A stretch of 64,000 nucleotides of DNA from Bacteroidota bacterium. GTDB taxonomy: Bacteria > Bacteroidota > Bacteroidia > Bacteroidales > Dysgonomonadaceae. Position numbers and translations under genes: made by a program. Under the pieces are notes generated by a model. It searched no databases, was not told the origin of the DNA, and worked only from the letters and a program-made list of their open reading frames with translations. Below, piece after piece: positions 16,737-24,106 of this stretch. Every line of letters starts with the position of its first letter. Position 1 is the first letter of the stretch. The DNA lies in NCBI GenBank assembly GCA_023622765.1, contig JAMNYO010000006.1, positions 1 through 64,000 on the forward strand. Reading direction: 5' to 3'.

Positions 16737-16778
16737 TTGGGGATATAATAACGACTTGTCAAACATAAAACGAGAACA

Positions 16779-17999
16779 ATGAGAAGTATGGATGCATCAT
16801 TTGAACGGAAACCGTCCATAGAGCCTGCCGAACATATAAAGAGTATTTCGGAATACTACTTCGCAACGAAATTGAGCGAAGTGGCGAAAATGAACGCGGG
16901 AGGCAAAAATGTAATCAATTTGGGAGTTGGTGCGCCCGATTTGCCGCCATCGGAAGAGACAATCAATGCACTTTGCACCAACGCATATCGCCCCGATGTG
17001 CATGCTTATCAACCTTACGCGGGTATGCCAGAACTTCGCCAAGCCTATGTCGATTGGTACAGACGATTTTACGATGTCACGCTCACTGAAGGAGAAGTTC
17101 TGCCCCTTATCGGGTCGAAAGAGGGCATTCTACACATATCCCTGACATTCCTCAACGTAGGCGACGAGGTTTTAATTCCCAATCCCGGCTATCCGACCTA
17201 TAAATCGGTATCAAATTTACTTCGTGCACGTGTCATCGAATACGATTTGCTGGAAAACAACGGCTGGTTACCCGATTTTAATACGCTCGAAAAGATGGAT
17301 TTATCCAATGTAAAACTCATGTGGGTAAATTATCCCAATATGCCTACGGGAACCAATGGATCGAAAGAGCTTTTTGAAAAACTGGTAGCCTTCGGCAAAA
17401 AACACAACATCATCATCTGCCACGACAATCCTTACAGCTTCATCCTGAATAACCAACCGATGAGTATTTTATCGATAGATGGTGCCAAAGAGATTTGCAT
17501 AGAGCTGAACTCTTTGAGCAAATCGCACAACATGTCGGGATGGAGAATGGGAGTATTGGCATCTAACAAGCAATTTGTACAATGGGTGTTGAAAGCAAAA
17601 TCGAACATCGACAGCGGACAATTCAAACCCATACAAATGGCAGCTATTGCCGCGTTGTCAAACCCCATGGAGTGGCACTCCAACATGAATAAGGTATATG
17701 CCGAGCGAAGGAAAGTGGCAGAAAAAATCATGGAATTGCTTCATTGTACCTTCGATAAAAGCCAAGTAGGACTGTTTTTATGGGGCAAACTACCCGAAAA
17801 AGCAGCCGACAGCAAAACATTTATCGATTCCCTCCTCAACAACACCCACGTGTTCATCACTCCCGGAAGCATTTTCGGGAGTAACGGCGAACGATACATT
17901 CGCATTTCACTCAGCTCTTCGGCAAGCAAACTGCTCGAAGCGTACGAAAGAATCAAGAGTTGGGATGAACTCGACTCATTATTACAAATAGATAACTAA
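16779..17999 (+). CDS. Class I/II PLP-dependent aminotransferase (probably aromatic)
   Basis: A 406-residue fold-type I aminotransferase. INLGVGAPDLPPSEE opens the domain, YQPYAGMPELRQAYVDWY follows, NYPNMPTGT is the substrate carboxylate/PLP region, and the PLP lysine is in SLSKSHNMSGWRMG near residue 246; YIRISLSS supplies the Arg near the C-terminus. General family members act on aspartate, LL-diaminopimelate or aromatic amino acids. Placement between pheA and the DAHP synthase argues that it transaminates phenylpyruvate and hydroxyphenylpyruvate. It is separated from pheA by 42 bases and from the next gene by 13 bases. Confidence 0.9.
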   Translation: MRSMDASFERKPSIEPAEHIKSISEYYFATKLSEVAKMNAGGKNVINLGVGAPDLPPSEETINALCTNAYRPDVHAYQPYAGMPELRQAYVDWYRRFYDVTLTEGEVLPLIGSKEGILHISLTFLNVGDEVLIPNPGYPTYKSVSNLLRARVIEYDLLENNGWLPDFNTLEKMDLSNVKLMWVNYPNMPTGTNGSKELFEKLVAFGKKHNIIICHDNPYSFILNNQPMSILSIDGAKEICIELNSLSKSHNMSGWRMGVLASNKQFVQWVLKAKSNIDSGQFKPIQMAAIAALSNPMEWHSNMNKVYAERRKVAEKIMELLHCTFDKSQVGLFLWGKLPEKAADSKTFIDSLLNNTHVFITPGSIFGSNGERYIRISLSSSASKLLEAYERIKSWDELDSLLQIDN

Positions 18000-18012
18000 C
18001 AACTATCGAGGT

Positions 18013-19095
18013 ATGCAATTCGAATCTATTATATTACCCGGCATTGACCCTAAACGTCCCTTAATAATAGCAGGACCGTGCAGTGCCGAAACGGAAGAGC
18101 AGGTGATAACAACCGCTCGAGAATTGGCGGCGAACGAGGTAAAGATCTTTAGGGCGGGCGTGTGGAAACCGCGCACCAAGCCCGGAGGATTTGAGGGCGT
18201 GGGAAGCTCCGCGCTGAAATGGCTCATGCAAGCCAAAAAAGAGACCGGAATGTATATGGCAACCGAAGTGGCAACCGAAAAACATGTATACGAAGCACTG
18301 AAATACGGCATCGACATATTGTGGATTGGTGCGCGCACAACGGCTAACCCGTTTGCTGTTCAGGAGATTGCCGATACACTGAAAGGTGTGGATATTCCCA
18401 TACTGATAAAAAACCCCATTAACCCCGATGTAGAACTGTGGGTGGGAGCCATTGAACGACTTTACAATGCCGGAATAAAACGCTTGGGAGTAATCCATCG
18501 GGGATTTAGTACCGCCGACAAAACCGTTTACCGTAATGCGCCGCAATGGCATATCCCCATTGAGTTGAAACGTCGATTTCCCACTCTTCCCGTTCTTAGC
18601 GACCCGAGTCACATAGGCGGAAGAAGGGACTCAATTCAAACCCTCAGTCAACAAGCGATGGACTTAAACTACTTCGGTTTAATCATTGAATCGCACTGCA
18701 ACCCCGATAAAGCATGGAGCGACGAAGCACAACAGATTACACCGAAAGAGTTGAAGGAGATACTTCAAGCGTTAATCATCCGCGACACGGTGCAAAGCAC
18801 CGAAGACCTTTCGGTACTTCGTTCGCAAATCGACGAATTGGACAACAAGTTGCTGGAATTGCTCAGCAAACGGATGCGGGTCTCGCGCGAAATAGGACGC
18901 TATAAATTGGAGCACGATATGCCTGTTCTGCAAACACAACGCTATGATGAAATCCTGAACAACCGTGCCTCTCTAGGCGAACAGATGGATATGTCGGCAA
19001 GTTTTGTGAAAAAAGTGTTAGAAGCCATTCACTCCGAGTCGGTCCGTCAGCAAATAGTCATCATGAATAACAGCAAAAAACAACAGGCACAATGA
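18013..19095 (+). CDS. Bifunctional DAHP synthase / chorismate mutase
   Basis: A 360-residue fusion. Residues 1 to about 265 form a class I beta (KDO8P-synthase-like) DAHP synthase: LIIAGPCSAETEEQV, KIFRAGVWKPRTKPG, IKNPINPDVELW, VIHRGFSTADK, VLSDPSHIGGRRD. Residues about 275-355 form an AroQ-type chorismate mutase: LRSQIDELDNKLLELLSKRM. The fusion joins the first step of the shikimate pathway to the branch toward Phe/Tyr, so prephenate made here feeds PheA and TyrA of the same operon. Such C-terminal mutase domains often act as the sensor for allosteric inhibition. Its stop overlaps the tyrA start by ATGA. Confidence 0.95.
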   Translation: MQFESIILPGIDPKRPLIIAGPCSAETEEQVITTARELAANEVKIFRAGVWKPRTKPGGFEGVGSSALKWLMQAKKETGMYMATEVATEKHVYEALKYGIDILWIGARTTANPFAVQEIADTLKGVDIPILIKNPINPDVELWVGAIERLYNAGIKRLGVIHRGFSTADKTVYRNAPQWHIPIELKRRFPTLPVLSDPSHIGGRRDSIQTLSQQAMDLNYFGLIIESHCNPDKAWSDEAQQITPKELKEILQALIIRDTVQSTEDLSVLRSQIDELDNKLLELLSKRMRVSREIGRYKLEHDMPVLQTQRYDEILNNRASLGEQMDMSASFVKKVLEAIHSESVRQQIVIMNNSKKQQAQ

Positions 19096-19865
19096 GAATT
19101 TTAATCATCGGAGCCGGCAAAATGGGTTCATTTTTTGCCGACGTATTGAGTTTCGAACATGAAGTGGCGGTGTTGGACATTGACCCCAAGAAACTGCGAT
19201 TTATATACAACACGCAACGAATGACTAACCCCGAAGAGGTGCGCGATTTCGCCCCCGAACTGGTTATCAACGCCGCCACGTTAAAATACACCATCGACGC
19301 TTTTCACAGCGTGTTGCCCTACTTGCCCGAAACCTGTATTTTGAGCGATATAGCTTCGGTAAAAACCGGATTGGAAGGGTTTTATCGGGAGCGCACCCGC
19401 CCGTTCGTCTCCACTCACCCCATGTTTGGCCCCACCTTCGCCAGTTTGAGCGATTTGAGCACGCAAAGCGCCATCATTATCAAAGAATCATCGCATTTAG
19501 GAAAGGTCTTTTTCCTCGATCTGTACCGCCGCCTGAAATTGAACGTGTTTGAATACAGTTTCCGGGAGCATGACGAAACCATCGCCTATTCACTCTCCAT
19601 CCCGTTTGCGTCCACGCTGGTTTTCGCGTCCATAATGAAGCATCAAGACGCGCCGGGAACTACTTTCAAACGACATATGACCATTGCGCAAGGATTGCTT
19701 TCAGAAGACGACTTTCTGCTTACCGAAATCCTTTTCAACCCCTACACACCCAATCAATTAGCTAAAATCAGAGAGAAGTTGAAAGAGTTGCTCGCTATCG
19801 TGGAGAAAAAGGATAGCGAAGCGATGAAATCATTCCTAACCGAAGTAAGGAAGAATATCGAATGA
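19092..19865 (+). CDS. tyrA: Prephenate dehydrogenase
   Basis: Oxidises and decarboxylates prephenate to 4-hydroxyphenylpyruvate for tyrosine synthesis. The 257-residue product has an N-terminal NAD(P)-binding fold with ILIIGAGKMGSFFADVL and VAVLDIDPKK, then STHPMFGPTFASL with the catalytic His, and a helical C-terminal dimerisation domain. It is somewhat short and lacks an ACT domain. It is the last gene of the operon; regulation should follow the attenuator at 15681-15829. No clear terminator is seen in the 55 bases before the convergent hipA gene. Confidence 0.93.
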   Translation: MRILIIGAGKMGSFFADVLSFEHEVAVLDIDPKKLRFIYNTQRMTNPEEVRDFAPELVINAATLKYTIDAFHSVLPYLPETCILSDIASVKTGLEGFYRERTRPFVSTHPMFGPTFASLSDLSTQSAIIIKESSHLGKVFFLDLYRRLKLNVFEYSFREHDETIAYSLSIPFASTLVFASIMKHQDAPGTTFKRHMTIAQGLLSEDDFLLTEILFNPYTPNQLAKIREKLKELLAIVEKKDSEAMKSFLTEVRKNIE

Positions 19866-19920
19866 TACAATCCCTATAAGGTAGGTAAGTATTAAGCCCA
19901 CGCACCCCACAAATCACAAC

Positions 19921-21006
19921 TCACAACTCCGAACTCAATACTAACCTAACCTCTTCCAAAATCTCCTCAGCCCTTTTAGCATTCAGATTTGCTTTTTCTG
20001 CTACTTTCAATATATCGTTTTCAGAAGGATCACCACTGCCGTTGATAGTGGTAGTGTGAAACCCGTTGAAACCTCGACTGGGCAGCAGGTCGTAAGCAGG
20101 AGAAAGTTTCCACTCGCCGTTAATATGCTGGAAAGAGAAGTTTTTCGCGTGGTCGTCCCTGTTTTTTATGAACACGTTGAAAACCATCTGTCTGAAAAGT
20201 GCATACACCTCCTCCATATTCTTGGTTAAAATATGGCAGAGTTTCAACAACCCCTCGTAGTCTAACGATGGCTCCCGGTAATCTGCATGAAGCAAACCCG
20301 CGGCACTCACCGTGTGAATTTTGCCCTGTTCCGTCCTATCAAAACGCTCGGTAGCGAAATAGCGATCTTCGAAAAGCCGCGTTTCAGGCATCTTTATCCC
20401 GCATTTTTTGGCTAAAAGTGAATACTTGTATTCTGTTTTCCCCGTATCGTTAGGGTCATGCGTTGTTTTGAACTTCACCAACCACTCTTTACCCTCTATT
20501 CTTACAAAAACTTTGGGACGAGCGCCACCCGACGAACCACCAAATCTATAAAACGTCTCCAATAAATCTCCCGAATATTCGGTAGTCAATGCCTTTTCCG
20601 CTTCTTGAGCCAAAAGGTCAAAATCGATAATTTCATCGGGGACGCCTTCGCTCCAATCGGGTCGGAACTCCAATGCACCTCGTCCGGTATTTCCTACCAA
20701 GGCTAATCGTTGAAGCAACGACAATCGGTATGGATCAATGCCTTTGCTACGCAGATAGCGATCGAGTACAAGGCTACCCCAACCGTCCGGCAGGCTGTCA
20801 TCGAAAACGCCGAAGCCACCCCGGAAAGGATGTCGCTTTGCAATAAACAGTTCATTTTTCAATGGCAGAAAAAATGGCGAAATCGAAAATCCCGATGACA
20901 AAAACTGGGGTTCATACTCGAACGCGCACAGTTCATCGGGTGTAAGCGCCATCCTGCCAATTTTTTCATTATGCAGAAAAACTTCTACCTGTTTTATCTC
21001 ATTCAT
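19921..21006 (-). CDS. hipA: HipA-family serine/threonine kinase toxin
   Basis: A 361-residue HipA-like kinase; the E. coli relative phosphorylates glutamyl-tRNA synthetase and causes growth arrest. The N-terminal subdomain has VEVFLHNEKIGRMALTP and GVFDDSLPDGWG. The glycine-rich segment GGSSGGARPKVFV around residue 150 is the autophosphorylation/ATP loop. The catalytic motif NRDDHAKNFSF and the metal-binding SPAYDLLPS are intact, so it should be active. The frame is open upstream to 21210 inside the hipB gene, but ATG 21006 overlaps the hipB stop by 8 bases and puts the family N-terminus first. It ends facing tyrA. Confidence 0.9.
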   Translation of the reverse strand: MNEIKQVEVFLHNEKIGRMALTPDELCAFEYEPQFLSSGFSISPFFLPLKNELFIAKRHPFRGGFGVFDDSLPDGWGSLVLDRYLRSKGIDPYRLSLLQRLALVGNTGRGALEFRPDWSEGVPDEIIDFDLLAQEAEKALTTEYSGDLLETFYRFGGSSGGARPKVFVRIEGKEWLVKFKTTHDPNDTGKTEYKYSLLAKKCGIKMPETRLFEDRYFATERFDRTEQGKIHTVSAAGLLHADYREPSLDYEGLLKLCHILTKNMEEVYALFRQMVFNVFIKNRDDHAKNFSFQHINGEWKLSPAYDLLPSRGFNGFHTTTINGSGDPSENDILKVAEKANLNAKRAEEILEEVRLVLSSEL

Positions 21007-21316
21007 TGATTGTTCCTCTCTTTCGCTGTTTGGTTTGATTGGCTTGCAGCAGTTGGTCGATACTTTCATATGATTTTCGTGAAAAAAGGTCGTTAAAATC
21101 ATCCAAGCAATCCAACACGACCGCGCAAAGCAGCAAGTTTTTGAGCGTAATTTCGCCCCTATTTTCAAATCGGCGATAGGCATCATAACCCACCCCGGCA
21201 CGTTTAGCAAATGCCTGTTGGGTTAAGTTCCGCTCCAAACGAAACGATTTTACCCGACGAGCCAATTCTTTTGAAATGGCCTCGGGCGATTGATTTATAA
21301 TTGTGGATATATCCAT
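20999..21316 (-). CDS. hipB: HipB-like XRE-family antitoxin
   Basis: A 105-residue protein with one helix-turn-helix: VKSFRLERNLTQQAFAKRAG followed by VGYDAYRRFENRGEITLKN (about residues 22-62). It precedes and overlaps hipA, the normal hipBA order, so it should neutralise HipA and repress the operon. The C-terminal tail is Lys/Arg/Gln-rich and may carry the interaction or degradation signal. It has its own promoter 40-50 bases upstream. Confidence 0.88.
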   Translation of the reverse strand: MDISTIINQSPEAISKELARRVKSFRLERNLTQQAFAKRAGVGYDAYRRFENRGEITLKNLLLCAVVLDCLDDFNDLFSRKSYESIDQLLQANQTKQRKRGTINE

Positions 21317-21362
21317 AGTTAATCGCCTTTCTGCACCTTAATTATGCTTTTATACACAATAA

Positions 21363-21370
21363 CAAAGATA
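21363..21370 (-). promoter_or_regulatory. -7 box for hipBA
   Basis: TATCTTTG on the minus strand fits TAnnTTTG, 46 bases before the hipB ATG. A TTG about 20 bases upstream of it could be the -33 element. No strong palindromic operator was recognised between box and start. Confidence 0.55.
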
Positions 21371-21424
21371 AGAAAAGTTATTGGAGTAGGCAAGAAAAAG
21401 CGTATTGGATTGAGGAACCAACTA

Positions 21425-22276
21425 TTACACCCACGCTCCGGCCCGGGTACAAACAAACGCAGCCTTATCCACCGCTGTTTGATGCGCTTCGACAAGCGTT
21501 TCGCCCTGAAGGATGGAAGATACAAAAGCGCCCGTGAATGAGTCGCCTGCCCCCACGGTATCCACCACGGTCACTTTGGGTGTTTTTATGTGCGAAATCT
21601 CATCACGGGTGTAAATCGTGCTATATTCGGCACCGGCAGTCAGGATTAGGAATTTCAGATTAAAGGTTTCCACAAACTTCAGGCAAATATCGGCATCATT
21701 CTCCCCTTCAACATTGAACAGTTCTTTCATCAACAGCAACTCATCGTCATTGATTTTAAAAACGTTGCATTTACTCAGTGATGACTCGATGATCTCCTTC
21801 GAGTAATAGTGCTGGCGAATATTCACATCCAAAATACTATATGCATCTTCGGGCACATAGGACAATAGCGCTTGTATGGTCTCACGGGACATTTCCGACC
21901 GTTGTGCCAGGGTACCAAAACATACGGCATCAGCTCGCCTGGCCAGCTGTTTCATCTCTTCGGTGAGTGGAATATAATCCCATGCTACCCCCTCAGTGAT
22001 GGTGTAATCAGGAATTCCGGCTTTCAGCTTCACCAGGACCGTTCCCGTGGGATGACCCACTCGCTCGATAAGGTAACCAATACCTATCCCCTCTATTTCC
22101 CGTAGGATTTCATCGCCAAGCGGATCGTTCCCTACAGCGCTGATAGCATAACTTTCTGCCCCACAACGCAACGCGTGATACGCGAAGTTGACCGGTGCGC
22201 CACCCGCCTTTTTCCCGGTTGGAAGCACATCCCAAAGTAACTCGCCAATGCCAATGATAACAGGTTTATTTCTCAT
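21425..22276 (-). CDS. PfkB-family sugar kinase, fructokinase-like
   Basis: A 283-residue ribokinase-fold kinase. The N-terminus reads IGIGELLWDVLPTGKKAGGAPVNF as two motif pieces (GELLWD and GGAPVNFA) and the C-terminal signature DTVGAGDSFTGAF, near residue 240, has the catalytic Asp. These are typical of fructokinases (ScrK-like), which phosphorylate fructose with ATP. The start codon overlaps the stop of the upstream fic gene as ATGA, so translation is coupled. That pairing is unusual, because sugar kinases are normally next to transport or glycosidase genes. The protein ends soon after CTRAGAWV, a normal family end. Confidence 0.88.
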   Translation of the reverse strand: MRNKPVIIGIGELLWDVLPTGKKAGGAPVNFAYHALRCGAESYAISAVGNDPLGDEILREIEGIGIGYLIERVGHPTGTVLVKLKAGIPDYTITEGVAWDYIPLTEEMKQLARRADAVCFGTLAQRSEMSRETIQALLSYVPEDAYSILDVNIRQHYYSKEIIESSLSKCNVFKINDDELLLMKELFNVEGENDADICLKFVETFNLKFLILTAGAEYSTIYTRDEISHIKTPKVTVVDTVGAGDSFTGAFVSSILQGETLVEAHQTAVDKAAFVCTRAGAWV

Positions 22277-23376
22277 GTTTTGAGTTTGTAATTTGTACTA
22301 CGTCCCCCGGCTTCTTCCTGTTGCAAAATGCCTTTATCCATCAGCTCTTTAATGTCGCGAATTGCCGTGTCTTGGGAGCATTTACACATTTTCGCCCATT
22401 TTGAAGATTGTAACTTCCCGGTGAAATCACCGTCAAGAAGTTTGTTAAGCATCATCTTTTGCCGGTCATTAAAGGTCGTTTTGGCATGTTTATTCCAAAA
22501 ATCCGCCTTCGTTAATACACTCTTCAATATCTTTTCGGAAGATAGTATGGCGCTTTTCAGGCATTTCAAAAACCACTCGAGCCAAACGGTAATATCGCTA
22601 TCAGCGGTGCGATGCTGCACTTTTTCAAGGGTCTCGTAATATTTTTTCTTCTCCTTGTTGATTTGTGCAGACATGCTGTAAAACCGCTGCTTGCTTTCGT
22701 CGCTTCGCGCCAATAGCATATCGGTAATTGCACGGGCGATACGTCCGTTGCCATCGTCAAACGGGTGGATGGCAACAAACCAGAAGTGCGATATGGCGGC
22801 TTTTATAACGCTATCTAGCTTGTTATCGGCATTTAACCATGTAAGGAAAACCTCCATTTCCGTTTTTACCTCTTTGGCTGAAACGGCCTCGTAATGCACC
22901 TTTTCTCGTCCAAATCCCCCGGAAACAACCTGCATTTCGCCCGTTCTGTATCGCGCGACTTCAATGGGATATAGCCCGCTACGACCGGTAAGGAAAAGTG
23001 CGCCGTGCCAGCCGAATAGACGTTCCTCCGTCAGCGGTTTTTCGTAACTTTGCGTCGCGTCAAGCATCATATCCACAATGCCGTCAACATTTCGGGCAGA
23101 GCCGATAAGCCCGGCTATTTCAAGCCCCAAACGGCGGGCAATAGACGAACGGACCTGCTCCATATTCAGTTTTTCGCCCTCGATTTCCGACGATTTTAGT
23201 ACATCTAACGTGATGTTTTTTAGCGTGGCCTCTTCCTGATAACCAAAGCCAAGCGAGGTCATTTTGCCTAACAACCGCCCTTGCAAATGACGAACGTCCG
23301 CCAATAACAGGCTGATTTTCTTTTCATCCCACGTGAAATTCGTCCAATTCTCTCGTTGATAGATGTACTTTGCCAT
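22273..23376 (-). CDS. Fic-domain protein (class II) with C-terminal winged helix
   Basis: A 367-residue protein with three parts. The N-terminal DUF4172-like region holds the inhibitory motif SSEIEG at residues 62-67, matching (S/T)xxxE(G/N), which puts it in autoinhibited class II. The Fic core motif HPFDDGNGRIARAI lies near residue 205 with its catalytic His. The last ~70 residues contain a winged-helix-like segment (WAKMCKCSQDTAIRDIKEL). Fic enzymes transfer AMP to Ser/Thr/Tyr of target proteins. The DNA-binding tail and two palindromes just upstream suggest autoregulation. It is coupled to the PfkB kinase gene by an ATGA overlap. Confidence 0.9.
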   Translation of the reverse strand: MAKYIYQRENWTNFTWDEKKISLLLADVRHLQGRLLGKMTSLGFGYQEEATLKNITLDVLKSSEIEGEKLNMEQVRSSIARRLGLEIAGLIGSARNVDGIVDMMLDATQSYEKPLTEERLFGWHGALFLTGRSGLYPIEVARYRTGEMQVVSGGFGREKVHYEAVSAKEVKTEMEVFLTWLNADNKLDSVIKAAISHFWFVAIHPFDDGNGRIARAITDMLLARSDESKQRFYSMSAQINKEKKKYYETLEKVQHRTADSDITVWLEWFLKCLKSAILSSEKILKSVLTKADFWNKHAKTTFNDRQKMMLNKLLDGDFTGKLQSSKWAKMCKCSQDTAIRDIKELMDKGILQQEEAGGRSTNYKLKT

Positions 23377-23398
23377 AATCGTTTTGATATCGAAAACA

Positions 23399-23406
23399 CA
23401 AAGATA
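23399..23406 (-). promoter_or_regulatory. -7 box for fic-pfkB
   Basis: CAAAGATA on the plus strand reads TATCTTTG on the minus strand, 22 bases before the fic ATG. It is adjacent to the palindromes at 23415-23477, which would cover the -33 region. Confidence 0.6.
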
Positions 23407-23414
23407 TGTATTTC

Positions 23415-23477
23415 GCGGAGAATAATCGTGCTATTCTCCGCATATTTTGCGCAGAAAGGGATCGTTTTTCTCCGCAA
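23415..23477 (-). promoter_or_regulatory. Tandem palindromic operators upstream of fic
   Basis: Operator 1 (23415-23441) is a perfect 10-bp inverted repeat, GCGGAGAATA / TATTCTCCGC, with a 7-base spacer. Operator 2 (23447-23477) has arms TTGCGCAGAAA / TTTCTCCGCAA, 10 of 11 matching, with a 9-base spacer. Their centres are 34 bp apart, about three helical turns. Both carry the half-site GCGgAGAA. Confidence 0.7.
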
Positions 23478-23511
23478 GGTGTCCGATTTAAGCGATGAAA
23501 AGGTATGGAAT

Positions 23512-23790
23512 TTAGGTATCGTTGTAATGTCCTATTACGGAGAGAATAAGAACAACAGCATCCTCCTCCTTAACCATGTAAAGAAGCCTGTTTTTCTTAT
23601 CTATCCTCCTTGACCAGATACCTTGTACGCCTCTTAGCTGCTTGACCTTTCCGGTTCCAGTATAGGGGTGTTCGGAGAGCTCTAAAACCAACTTTTCTAT
23701 TTTCCTGATAGTTGTTTTGGAACCCGATTTATGTATTTCTCTGAAGTGCTTTTTTGCTTTTGGAGCCAATATTACAGTATACTTTCCCAT
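23512..23790 (-). CDS. yoeB: YoeB/Txe-family mRNA interferase toxin
   Basis: A 92-residue RelE-fold toxin that cleaves mRNA in the ribosomal A site. The family core is clear: LSEHPYTGTGKVKQL, GIWSRRIDKKNRLLY with the catalytic Arg region, and the C-terminal GHYND with the catalytic His. Size fits YoeB. The start lies 19 bases inside the antitoxin gene, the normal toxin-antitoxin arrangement with translational coupling. All key residues seem present, so it should be functional. Confidence 0.9.
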   Translation of the reverse strand: MGKYTVILAPKAKKHFREIHKSGSKTTIRKIEKLVLELSEHPYTGTGKVKQLRGVQGIWSRRIDKKNRLLYMVKEEDAVVLILSVIGHYNDT

Positions 23791-24014
23791 ATATTGTTAG
23801 GGTCTTTAATTTCAGTAACATTGCCCTCTTTGTAAGCTTGTAGTCCCTCTTTAATAGCCTCCAATTCCTCTTTTGTTGGAAGCTGATCTAAAGGTATGGC
23901 ACGTATGGAAATCGGATTCTTGCCTGCCCGCGTAACAATTACCGGTTCTTTCTCTGCTAAATCAAAGTATTTACGTTGATTCGCCCTAAATTCTGTGGCC
24001 GTAATTACATTCAT
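23772..24014 (-). CDS. yefM: YefM/Phd-family antitoxin
   Basis: An 80-residue antitoxin beginning MNVITATEFRANQRKYFDLA, the Phd/YefM N-terminal DNA-binding fold, followed by VIVTRAGKNPISIRAIPLD. The C-terminal half is acidic and probably binds YoeB in an extended form. The frame is open nine codons upstream (ATG 24041), but ATG 24014 matches the family start and leaves a 33-base leader from the predicted RNA start. It should repress its own operon through the TGTACA sites upstream. Confidence 0.88.
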   Translation of the reverse strand: MNVITATEFRANQRKYFDLAEKEPVIVTRAGKNPISIRAIPLDQLPTKEELEAIKEGLQAYKEGNVTEIKDPNNIWESIL

Positions 24015-24034
24015 TTTCTTAAAAACATCGACAC

Positions 24035-24062
24035 TGTACACTTATTGTACAACAAATGTACG
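24035..24062 (-). promoter_or_regulatory. yefM-yoeB promoter and TGTACA operators
   Basis: The -7 box is TACATTTG on the minus strand (24053-24060). TGTACA occurs at 24035-24040 and 24046-24051, and TGTACG at 24057-24062, each 11 bp apart. TGTACA is the known core of the E. coli yefM-yoeB operator. Here the three cores overlap the -7 box and the predicted RNA start, as expected for repression. Confidence 0.75.
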
Positions 24063-24106
24063 TAAAAATATTGAGACATACAAATATTTACGACCTAAAA
24101 GAACAA

